64,000 bases of DNA from Rhodoferax sp. PAMC 29310 (GTDB lineage Bacteria > Pseudomonadota > Gammaproteobacteria > Burkholderiales > Burkholderiaceae_C), in contig NZ_CP072852.1 of NCBI RefSeq assembly GCF_017948265.1, positions 3,224,001-3,288,000 on the forward strand, in the 5' to 3' direction. Both the position numbers and the translations under genes were made by a program. Below, one piece after another: positions 42,177 through 49,544 of the stretch. The notes below the pieces were generated by a model that did no database searches, was not told where the DNA came from, and saw nothing but the letters and a program-made list of their open reading frames with translations. The stretch's first letter is position 1. Each line of letters opens with the position of its first letter.

Positions 42177-43040
42177 TTAAAGACGGCTCAGCAGCTCCGC
42201 CTTTTTGTCAGCGTATTCTTGCTCAGTCAAAAACCCCCGGCTTTGCAGGGCGGCGAGTTTTTCAATGCTGGCGAAAATATCGTGTGAACTGACCGACGAG
42301 GTCCCAGAGGTCCCTGAAGTTTTGGCGGGTGCGAAATCACTCTGCGGGTTGTTGTAACTGGGCGCGGGCGGCGGCGGTGTTGGCGCCAAGGGCGGCAGGC
42401 CATTGATGCTGACCACTGGCAAGCTCGACAAATCCACATAGCCATATTGACTGGAAAAAGTCACCGAGTAGCCGCCGCTTTGCTGCTGAGAGACGCCGCC
42501 AATTTGGTGATCCAGCGTGTCGTAAATGATGACCTGACCGTTGACTTCCATGGCGAGGCGACGCGCCTGTGAAAACCAGGCATAGCGCATGCCGTTTTGT
42601 CCACCCGAACTGTTAGGCCACTTCAAGTCCGGGCCCCACCAGTTGGCCTGTGCAGGCGCTGGGACAAACAGACTGTTGGCGTTGGTGTTCTCGCCCGAGC
42701 CGCCGCCAAAGCTGTTGTAAGACGTGTTGCCGTTCTGGGTCTGGCTCTGAAAGCTGCCGGTGCGCATCAACTCGGGCTGGTTCTGGATCAAACGGGACAA
42801 CTCGGAACAAAGGTTGTCGACCCGGCCTTTGAGGTAGCCGTTGAACATGTCACCGACCATGGTCATGCCCCCTTGCATCCATTGGCCGGAACCACCGAAC
42901 TCAGGGTGGCTGAATTGCGCCATGCTGCCGTTGCCGTTGATGACGGAGATGAGCATGCTTTGCACCGCATCAAAGCTGAAGCCGTGGCGTTGGGCGATAT
43001 CTTGTACGGCACGGATGCCAGCGGGGGAGAGTTGTGCCAT
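42177..43040 (-). CDS. SHOCT domain-containing protein
   Basis: A 287-residue soluble protein. The C-terminal 30 residues are a SHOCT domain (Ile-Glu-Lys-Leu-Ala-Ala-Leu-Gln-Ser-Arg-Gly-Phe-Leu-Thr). It is joined by a Pro/Ser/Thr-rich linker (about 205-250) to an N-terminal part of unknown fold, which contains a Gly/Asn/Ser-rich stretch near 100-120. Start 43040 gives Met-Ala-Gln-Leu-Ser-Pro, preferred over the longer frame from 43118. SHOCT domains are thought to mediate oligomerisation. No operon partner is evident. Confidence 0.75.
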   Translation of the reverse strand: MAQLSPAGIRAVQDIAQRHGFSFDAVQSMLISVINGNGSMAQFSHPEFGGSGQWMQGGMTMVGDMFNGYLKGRVDNLCSELSRLIQNQPELMRTGSFQSQTQNGNTSYNSFGGGSGENTNANSLFVPAPAQANWWGPDLKWPNSSGGQNGMRYAWFSQARRLAMEVNGQVIIYDTLDHQIGGVSQQQSGGYSVTFSSQYGYVDLSSLPVVSINGLPPLAPTPPPPAPSYNNPQSDFAPAKTSGTSGTSSVSSHDIFASIEKLAALQSRGFLTEQEYADKKAELLSRL

Positions 43041-43380
43041 GAGTAACCCAGGTTGAGCAAAAAAAGGAGAGAAAACGACCGCGTTGCACGACCGTGAGAC
43101 CCCTTCAATGTAGTTCATTCACCACTTTTGGGCTTCATTGGGTGATTATTGGGTTCAATGACGACGTCGCGCGGTGCGAATCAAGACACGCGCAAGCACC
43201 GTGATTGGACCGTCAGAGTCACTGAATGGGCTGGTCCGCCTTCAAGCATTTCGTGTGGCCGATTTAGCAAGGCGACTGCAAAAACCAGACCTGCCGGTGA
43301 TGCGCTGCGGCCATGTCAGGCGGACGAAACCTGGTCTGACAATCCGCGCACCCGCAGTGCGCGTCACTCAGGTTGTCTCG

Positions 43381-43455
43381 AATTGCTATGGTATTGATAG
43401 TGCTTTGCGCATACCCAGCCTGCGCTGGTGGTCAATTTGACTGCTATTTTTTCAG
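43381..43455 (+). repeat. Dispersed intergenic repeat, copy F (variant)
   Basis: It begins AATTGCTATGGTATTGATAG and contains GCGCTGGTGGTCAATTTGA followed by CTGCTATTTTTT. The layout matches the other copies but the middle is a distinct variant. It lies in the 439-base region between the SHOCT gene and the YeeE gene, which otherwise holds no recognisable gene. Confidence 0.6.
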
Positions 43456-43479
43456 AACGGAGCGACGCGAGCGGATCTG

Positions 43480-44601
43480 TTACGGCGTGTTGCGCTCCAT
43501 TTGCCAGGTCTGAAAACGCAAGCCCAGCCAAGTGCCAAAGACAATGCCCGAGACCGCAAGACAAGCCCCTGCTGACAGCAACGACAAGCCGCTTACGCCC
43601 TGCCCAATGGAGCAGCCCATGGCGGTGATCCCCCCAAATCCCATCAATGCGCCGCCAACCAGGTGGTTCAGCATGTCTCTGGAATTTTGAAACGACTCGA
43701 TGCGAAATTCTTTGCGTGCCAGCGCCAGCACAGCACTGCCCAGCAAGGTGCCCAGGCTCACCATGACACCATAGCTGAGTGTTGTATTGCGGTCAGACCA
43801 CAGGGTGAGCAGGTCCAGGCTGTGCGCGATGGGCGCCGCAAACGTGAACGCCTCCGGCCGGTGCGAGTAGGTGCCCGCCCAGAGGGTCTCCAACGTCTCG
43901 GGGTGCTCCGGGATGTAGCCCACGTGGCCGGTCAGCCACCAGGCGACCACCACTAGCAGCCCAATCGCGCCGCCGGCCAGCCATTGCTGGCGATCCATGC
44001 TGTGGCGGTTTTTCCACCACCAAGGCGCTGACAACGCCAGCGCTGCGGCAAGCACCAGCCACCGCAACGCCGCCGCACCCAGGCCCAACACATGGGCCAG
44101 TATTGACCCCAAGTCTTGCGGAAAGGCCAACAGAATGCTGGTCGGGTCCAACAGGTTCACCCGCACTTCGGACAAGACCCCCCGCAGGGTCATTTGTGCC
44201 GTGACCCCCGCCACCAAGAGCGTCACCAAGGCTTTCAAGCTGCCGCTACCAAGCTTCACCAGATTGCGCTGCGGGCAACCCGAGGCCAACACCATGCCAA
44301 TCCCAAACAAGGTGCCGCCCACCAGGTAGGACAGCCATAAAAGCCGATTGCTCCACGCCAGGGTGTGCGTGGCATCCAACAGGCCAGCTTGCATCAGCAG
44401 CAAAGAACCCACGGCCGCGACGGCTACCGCCAACGCCCACATCATCAGACGGCTGGTGCCCCGGTAGGCGAACCAGTCAGCCAATGCCCCCATGGTGCAA
44501 AAGCGCGAGACCTGAGCGATTGCACCCAGTGCCAGCCCCAAGACGAGGCCGCCCCAAATAACCGCTTGCGTGGCATCTTGAGGATTGAGTGGAAATTGCA
44601 T
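43480..44601 (-). CDS. YeeE/YedE family sulfur transporter
   Basis: A 373-residue polytopic inner membrane protein of the YeeE/YedE family, whose studied members move thiosulfate. About nine to ten hydrophobic helices are seen. The three signature cysteines are in Ser-Arg-Phe-Cys-Thr-Met-Gly, Ala-Ser-Gly-Cys-Pro-Gln-Arg and Ala-Met-Gly-Cys-Ser-Ile-Gly-Gln-Gly. It is divergent from soxC with 79 bases between starts, so it shares the putative operator region and is probably co-regulated with thiosulfate oxidation. Confidence 0.9.
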   Translation of the reverse strand: MQFPLNPQDATQAVIWGGLVLGLALGAIAQVSRFCTMGALADWFAYRGTSRLMMWALAVAVAAVGSLLLMQAGLLDATHTLAWSNRLLWLSYLVGGTLFGIGMVLASGCPQRNLVKLGSGSLKALVTLLVAGVTAQMTLRGVLSEVRVNLLDPTSILLAFPQDLGSILAHVLGLGAAALRWLVLAAALALSAPWWWKNRHSMDRQQWLAGGAIGLLVVVAWWLTGHVGYIPEHPETLETLWAGTYSHRPEAFTFAAPIAHSLDLLTLWSDRNTTLSYGVMVSLGTLLGSAVLALARKEFRIESFQNSRDMLNHLVGGALMGFGGITAMGCSIGQGVSGLSLLSAGACLAVSGIVFGTWLGLRFQTWQMERNTP

Positions 44602-44643
44602 CCGCGCACTGTAGCGCAGCGCGCCGGTTGCAGGGTTTTCCCT

Positions 44644-44682
44644 ATATTGCAAATATCAGTATCTATTTATATTAGCCAATAT
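44644..44682. promoter_or_regulatory. Paired ATATT/AATAT dyads over the soxC start (candidate SoxR operator)
   Basis: Two inverted repeats with identical arms lie 25 bases apart: ATATT-GCA-AATAT at 44644-44656 and ATATT-AGCC-AATAT at 44669-44682. The second covers the soxC start codon. They fill the short divergent region between the YeeE gene and soxC. ArsR-type repressors of sulfur genes bind such AT-rich dyads, and one is encoded at 54360. Confidence 0.55.
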
Positions 44683-46051
44683 GAATAAGATAAATTCAGA
44701 AAATGTCCAAGCAGGGCGTCTGGTCAAGGCCCCTGAAAATTTTCTTGCCCCGCAAGACGTTCAGCATGTCTTTAAAGCACCAGCCACTGCGCGCCGGGAC
44801 TTTCTCCGCAAAGCATTTGCTGCTGCGGGCATGGCTGCTGCCGCGCCCGCCATGGCCCAAACCAGTTCTGCTGGCGATGCCAACATCCTCAACCTGCCGG
44901 AGCACTCGCGCGGATTGGGTCGGCCGGTCGCCAATGACGGCTACGGCAAGCCGTCCACCTTCGAGGGCAATGTGCAGCGGCGCACCAGCCCGGGGCTGAC
45001 ACAAACCACGCAGGCTTCAGTCTCGTTTGCGCCCTTGCAGTCGCTGTTTGGCATCGTGACCCCCAGTGGGCTGCACTTTGAGCGCCACCATCAGGGCTGG
45101 TGGGACATTGATCCCTCCAAGCACCGTCTGATGCTCAACGGCTCCGACGAAAAAATCATGCGCACGCCGATGGTGTTCACCATGGACGAACTGATGCGCT
45201 TGCCGTCCGTGAGCCGCTTTCACTTCATCGAGTGCGGTGCCAATACCGGCATGGAGTGGGGCAATGTGGCCGTGCCCACCTGCCAGTACACCCACGGCAT
45301 GCTCAGCTGTAGCGAGTTCACTGGCGTGCCGCTCAAGCTCTTGCTGGATCGTGCCGGCGTGGACTACAAGCGCGCTCGTTATGTGTTGGCCGAAGGGGCA
45401 GATGGCTCTTCCATGACCCGCACCGTGCCCATGGAGTTGGTTGAGAGCGGTGAGGTCATCGTGGCTTACGGACAAAACGGTGAAATGTTGCGTCCGGAAA
45501 ATGGTTACCCCCTGCGGCTGGTCGTGCCAGGGGTTCAAGGTGTCAGCTGGGTCAAATACCTGCGACGCATCGAAGTGGGCGACCAGCCCTACGGCGCCAA
45601 AGACGAGTCCATTCACTATGTTGACCTTATGCCTTCCGGCCAGCATCGCCAGTACACCAGCACCCAGGAGTGCAAGAGTGTGGTGACCACGCCATCGGGC
45701 GGTCAATTGTTGATGGATAAGGGCTTCTATAACGTGAGCGGCCTGGCCTGGTCCGGGCGCGGCAAGGTCGCTCGGGTTGACGTGTCTGTGGACGGGGGGA
45801 GAAATTGGCGAAAGGCACGGCAGGAGACGCCGGTGTTGAACAAGTGCTTGACCCGCTTCAACCTGGACTGGGTGTGGGACGGCAAGCCGGCACTCATCCA
45901 GAGCCGGGCCACCGATGACACTGGCTATGTGCAACCGGACAAACGCCAACTGCGCGCCGTGCGCGGGACCCGCTCGATCTATCACAACAATGCGATACAG
46001 ACCTGGCTGGTGCAGGAAAACGGCGAGGTGAAAAATGTTCAGATCTCTTAA
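44681..46051 (+). CDS. soxC: Sulfane dehydrogenase molybdenum subunit SoxC
   Basis: A 456-residue periplasmic molybdoenzyme of the sulfite oxidase family. A Tat signal is seen with Arg-Arg-Asp-Phe-Leu-Arg-Lys (about 38-44) and a hydrophobic Ala-rich stretch. The molybdopterin-binding core has Phe-Ile-Glu-Cys-Gly-Ala-Asn-Thr, whose Cys coordinates molybdenum, and the dimerisation domain includes Val-Asp-Val-Ser-Val-Asp-Gly-Gly. With SoxD it oxidises the sulfane sulfur held on SoxYZ. No good ribosome binding site precedes the start. The stop overlaps soxD by 17 bases. Confidence 0.95.
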   Translation: MNKINSENVQAGRLVKAPENFLAPQDVQHVFKAPATARRDFLRKAFAAAGMAAAAPAMAQTSSAGDANILNLPEHSRGLGRPVANDGYGKPSTFEGNVQRRTSPGLTQTTQASVSFAPLQSLFGIVTPSGLHFERHHQGWWDIDPSKHRLMLNGSDEKIMRTPMVFTMDELMRLPSVSRFHFIECGANTGMEWGNVAVPTCQYTHGMLSCSEFTGVPLKLLLDRAGVDYKRARYVLAEGADGSSMTRTVPMELVESGEVIVAYGQNGEMLRPENGYPLRLVVPGVQGVSWVKYLRRIEVGDQPYGAKDESIHYVDLMPSGQHRQYTSTQECKSVVTTPSGGQLLMDKGFYNVSGLAWSGRGKVARVDVSVDGGRNWRKARQETPVLNKCLTRFNLDWVWDGKPALIQSRATDDTGYVQPDKRQLRAVRGTRSIYHNNAIQTWLVQENGEVKNVQIS

Positions 46052-47141
46052 CTCGGCGCGCAACCAAGCAGTGGTCAGCCTGGCGTGTCTGGGCGCCCTG
46101 CTGAGTTTCAACGCATTCGGCGACACCTCTTTTTCCGGCATTGGGCGGACCGCGACACCGCAAGAAGTAGCCGCTTGGGACATTGATGTCAGACCCGACT
46201 TCAAAGGGCTTCCTGCAGGCCAGGGTTCGGTCGCCCAGGGCATGGTGGTTTGGGAAGGAAAATGCGCCAGTTGCCACGGCGTGTTTGGCGAAAGCAACCA
46301 GACGTTTTCCCCTTTGGTGGGGGGCACTACGGCGCAAGACATTCAGAGTGGCCATGTGCAGCGTTTGAACGACCCCGCGTACCCGGGCCGCACGACGTTG
46401 ATGAAGGCGTCCACACTGTCGACCTTGTGGGACTACATCAACCGTGCCATGCCATGGACTGAGCCAAAGTCCTTGACCACGAACGAAGTCTATGCCGTGG
46501 TGGCTTACCTGCTCAATCTGGGAAACATCGTCCCCGAGGACTTGGTGCTGTCCAATTCCAACATGGCACAGGTGCAAAAACTTTTGCCCAACAGGAACGG
46601 TATGACGACCGACCACGGCCTGTGGCCAGGAAAGTTGATCGGCAACGGGGGCAAGCCCGACGTCAAGGCCGTCGCCTGCATGAAGGATTGCAACACGGAC
46701 GTGGCGATTAAATCCTCATTGCCGGATTTTGCGCGCAACGCCCACGGGAACCTTGCAGAGCAAAACCGGATAGTGGGTGCGCAACACGGCGTGGATACCA
46801 CCCTTGCGCCCGCAGCGACCATGGCGCAGGCCCGCGCCACTGCTGACAGTAGCAAGCCTGCGCTGCCTGTCGTAAAAACGGCATCGGCGGCGGCCATTGC
46901 GTTGACCAAAACCTACAGCTGTGTGGCCTGTCACGGTGTGGATGCCCGAATTGTGGGCCCGTCATTCAAGGAAATTGGCAAGAAATATGAGAGTCGCGCT
47001 GATGCGGTGACCTACCTAGAAGGAAAGATACGCGCGGGTGGCTCTGGAGTTTGGGGAGATATACCCATGCCTCCCCAAAGCTTGAAAGGTGTGGAGGCCA
47101 CTGCGATCGCGAAGTGGTTGATCGCCGGCTCACCCAAATGA
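46035..47141 (+). CDS. soxD: Diheme cytochrome c subunit SoxD
   Basis: A 368-residue exported cytochrome c with a signal peptide to about residue 29. Two heme-binding motifs are seen: Cys-Ala-Ser-Cys-His at 77-81 and Cys-Val-Ala-Cys-His at 296-300, the latter followed by Val-Gly-Pro-Ser-Phe typical of class I cytochromes. It takes electrons from SoxC. It overlaps the soxC end and is followed by soxY after 82 bases. The presence of soxCD means that complete oxidation of thiosulfate to sulfate, without sulfur globules, is expected. Confidence 0.94.
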   Translation: MFRSLNSARNQAVVSLACLGALLSFNAFGDTSFSGIGRTATPQEVAAWDIDVRPDFKGLPAGQGSVAQGMVVWEGKCASCHGVFGESNQTFSPLVGGTTAQDIQSGHVQRLNDPAYPGRTTLMKASTLSTLWDYINRAMPWTEPKSLTTNEVYAVVAYLLNLGNIVPEDLVLSNSNMAQVQKLLPNRNGMTTDHGLWPGKLIGNGGKPDVKAVACMKDCNTDVAIKSSLPDFARNAHGNLAEQNRIVGAQHGVDTTLAPAATMAQARATADSSKPALPVVKTASAAAIALTKTYSCVACHGVDARIVGPSFKEIGKKYESRADAVTYLEGKIRAGGSGVWGDIPMPPQSLKGVEATAIAKWLIAGSPK

Positions 47142-47223
47142 CCTCGACGATCCCTCGCCATCCGCTCTTTCCGCGACTTATCACCCGCTCAAATTAACGC
47201 ATTCAGTGACCCAGGAGACTTTG

Positions 47224-47691
47224 ATGAAAAACCGTAGAGAACTGTTATCACAATCCGCCCAATTGACCGCCATGATGGCGACATTGAGCCTGTTGCCCCG
47301 TGCTGCGCAAGCTCAGGTCGCGGGGTACAACACAGCGGCCTTCGATGCAAAAAACATGGCCGATCTCATGAAGGCCCTAGGCGGCAGTGCCCCTGCTGAA
47401 AGCAAGGACGTGACTATCACTGGTCCTGACATTGCCGAGAACGGTGCGGTGGTCCCAGTGGGCGCGTCCACCGCGCTTCCAGGCGTCAAGCGCTTGTTGC
47501 TGTTGGTTGAAAAGAATCCGACCATGCTGTCTGCCATGTTCGATGTCACCGACGCCGTGGAGGCTAATTTTTTGACACGCGTCAAGATGGGGCAGTCATC
47601 CAACGTGTTTGCCGTCGCCATGATGGCTGACGGAAAAGTGCTTTACGCCGTCAAAGAAATCAAGGTCACCTTGGGAGGCTGTGGCGGCTAA
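47224..47691 (+). CDS. soxY: Sulfur carrier subunit SoxY
   Basis: A 155-residue exported protein ending in Gly-Gly-Cys-Gly-Gly, the swinging arm whose Cys carries the sulfur intermediates of the Sox cycle. The N-terminal signal (Met-Lys-Asn-Arg-Arg-Glu-Leu-Leu, then a hydrophobic stretch ending Ala-Gln-Ala) looks like a Tat signal, used for SoxYZ co-export. Start 47224 is set by an AGGAG site. It is followed by soxZ after 48 bases. Confidence 0.96.
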   Translation: MKNRRELLSQSAQLTAMMATLSLLPRAAQAQVAGYNTAAFDAKNMADLMKALGGSAPAESKDVTITGPDIAENGAVVPVGASTALPGVKRLLLLVEKNPTMLSAMFDVTDAVEANFLTRVKMGQSSNVFAVAMMADGKVLYAVKEIKVTLGGCGG

Positions 47692-47739
47692 CGCTGGCGC
47701 CCGCCCTTATTCCATTCATCATTCATTGAGGAGAACAAC

Positions 47740-48051
47740 ATGGCAGATCCGATGCGCATTCGTGCACAGTCAGCAGGTGACAAGGCAACCATTCGCGTGC
47801 TGATGAGCCACGAAATGGAGACCGGTCAACGCAAAGACGGCGCCGGCAAAATTATTCCCGCTTGGCACATTCAGGAGGTGGTCGCGGCTCTGAACGGGAA
47901 GACCGTGATGACGGCCCAGTGGGGGCCCTCTGTGGCCAAAAATCCGTTCCTGCAATTCAACGTTCGGGGCGCCAAAGCGGGTGACAAAGTCACCATATCC
48001 TGGACCGATAACAAAGGCGACAAGCGCACTGACGAAGCCACTGTTTCCTAA
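47740..48051 (+). CDS. soxZ: Sulfur carrier subunit SoxZ
   Basis: A 103-residue protein of the SoxZ family: Met-Arg-Ile-Arg-Ala-Gln near the start, Met-Ser-His-Glu-Met-Glu-Thr-Gly-Gln-Arg at about 25-34, and the C-terminal Ile-Ser-Trp-Thr-Asp-Asn-Lys-Gly. It has no signal peptide and is exported in complex with SoxY. It is preceded by GAGGAG and followed by soxA after 12 bases. Confidence 0.96.
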   Translation: MADPMRIRAQSAGDKATIRVLMSHEMETGQRKDGAGKIIPAWHIQEVVAALNGKTVMTAQWGPSVAKNPFLQFNVRGAKAGDKVTISWTDNKGDKRTDEATVS

Positions 48052-48063
48052 AGGAGGACGACC

Positions 48064-48867
48064 ATGCGAACACCCTTCAAACTGCTTGTCATTGCGGCTT
48101 GTGCCATCTCAACTGTTGTCTTTGCGCAGTCAAAATCGGCGGCTGACGCCATCAATGAATACCGTGCCATGTTGGCCGACGGCAACCCCGCTGAGCTCTT
48201 TGAGGCCAAGGGGGAGGAGTTGTGGAAGTCCAAACGGGGTCCGAAAGCCGCCACCCTGGAGCAATGCAACCTGGGCAAGGGACCGGGCGTCGTCAAGGGG
48301 GCCTTCGTGGAGTTGCCACGCTGGTTCGCGGACACCGCCAAGGTGCAAGACCTGGAGTCCCGGCTGTTGACCTGCATGGAGAACTTTCAAGGCTTTGATG
48401 CCAAAGCCATAGCCAACACGCCATTCGGAAAAGGCGAGCAGGCCAATATGTCTGCGCTGGTGGCCTGGATTTCCGCCGAGTCCAAAGGCATGCGTTTCAA
48501 TCTGCCACAAGCCCATGCGCAAGAGCAAAAGAACTACGAACTGGGCAAGCGTGCGTTTTATTACCGCGGCGGCTCGCATGACTTTTCTTGTGCGTCCTGC
48601 CACGGTGAGTCGGACAAACGCATTCGCATGCAAGATCTGCCAAACCTCACTGGAAACCCGGGCGACGGGGTTGGCTTTGCCGCCTGGCCCGCCTACCGGC
48701 TGAGCAACGGGCAGCTGTGGGGCATGCAGCAGCGCCTGAACGACTGCTTCCGCCAGCAACGCTTTCCTTACCCTGGTTTCGCCTCGGATGTCACCATTGC
48801 CTTGGGTGTCTTCATGGGCGTCAACGCGAAAGGTGCAGAGTCTGTTGCACCTGCCCTCAAACGCTAA
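48064..48867 (+). CDS. soxA: L-cysteine S-thiosulfotransferase subunit SoxA, monoheme type
   Basis: A 267-residue exported cytochrome c with a signal peptide to about residue 22. Only one heme motif is present, Cys-Ala-Ser-Cys-His at 176-180. The N-terminal domain has two single cysteines (Leu-Glu-Gln-Cys and Leu-Leu-Thr-Cys) where diheme SoxA proteins carry a second heme. The Cys in Leu-Asn-Asp-Cys-Phe-Arg-Gln is the expected active-site heme ligand. With SoxX it attaches thiosulfate to the SoxY cysteine. It lies 12 bases from both neighbours in the sox operon. Confidence 0.95.
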   Translation: MRTPFKLLVIAACAISTVVFAQSKSAADAINEYRAMLADGNPAELFEAKGEELWKSKRGPKAATLEQCNLGKGPGVVKGAFVELPRWFADTAKVQDLESRLLTCMENFQGFDAKAIANTPFGKGEQANMSALVAWISAESKGMRFNLPQAHAQEQKNYELGKRAFYYRGGSHDFSCASCHGESDKRIRMQDLPNLTGNPGDGVGFAAWPAYRLSNGQLWGMQQRLNDCFRQQRFPYPGFASDVTIALGVFMGVNAKGAESVAPALKR

Positions 48868-48879
48868 AGGACTCCTGTC

Positions 48880-49524
48880 ATGAAATCAAAAACTTTTGTT
48901 TGGGGTGCGGCGGCTATCGTGCTGGCTGGTTGTGCCTCCGTGGCGCCCGCGCCTGACTATGGCGCCATGGTTTCCGAAATGATGCGCAACTCGTTCCGCG
49001 ATGAAGGCATCGCCAAGACCGATCGTTTGGTGCAAGACCCTGCCAACGCGGCCTGTTCTCAGGCGATGGGGGCAGACTTGCCCGCAGACGTGGCGAGCTC
49101 GATCGAGAAGGACGCGATGAAAACCGTTCGCTTTCCGGCAGACGGGAAATTCATTGGCGACTGGCGCGAAGGAGAGAAGTTGGCGCAAAACGGTCGCGGC
49201 ATGACCTGGACCGATAAATCCACCGCAACCAGTGCCAATGGTGGAAACTGCCTGAATTGCCACCAGGTCACCAAGGAGGAAATCTCGTTTGGAACGATTG
49301 GACCCAGTCTCTACCAGTTCGGCAAAAACCGCGGCGTGACCGATGTGCAAAGCGCTGAGGCACGTCCCATAGTCGAATACACCTGGGGCAAGATCTACAA
49401 CCCCCGGGCGACCAATGCTTGCTCTAACATGCCTCGGTTTGGCCACGCAGGCTTGCTGGATGAGACTCAGATGAAAGACTTGATGGCGCTGTTGCTGGAC
49501 CCCAAGTCGCCCGTCAACCAATAA
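48880..49524 (+). CDS. soxX: L-cysteine S-thiosulfotransferase subunit SoxX
   Basis: A 214-residue cytochrome c. The N-terminus has a lipobox (Val-Leu-Ala-Gly-Cys, Cys18), so it may be membrane-anchored as a lipoprotein. The heme motif Cys-Leu-Asn-Cys-His is at 124-128 and a distal Met is likely in Asn-Met-Pro-Arg-Phe-Gly-His. It is longer than classical SoxX, with an extra N-terminal segment of about 90 residues holding one more Cys. It accepts electrons from the SoxA-catalysed conjugation. Confidence 0.94.
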   Translation: MKSKTFVWGAAAIVLAGCASVAPAPDYGAMVSEMMRNSFRDEGIAKTDRLVQDPANAACSQAMGADLPADVASSIEKDAMKTVRFPADGKFIGDWREGEKLAQNGRGMTWTDKSTATSANGGNCLNCHQVTKEEISFGTIGPSLYQFGKNRGVTDVQSAEARPIVEYTWGKIYNPRATNACSNMPRFGHAGLLDETQMKDLMALLLDPKSPVNQ

Positions 49525-49544
49525 GCTCAACAGGTCGCTGCGAC

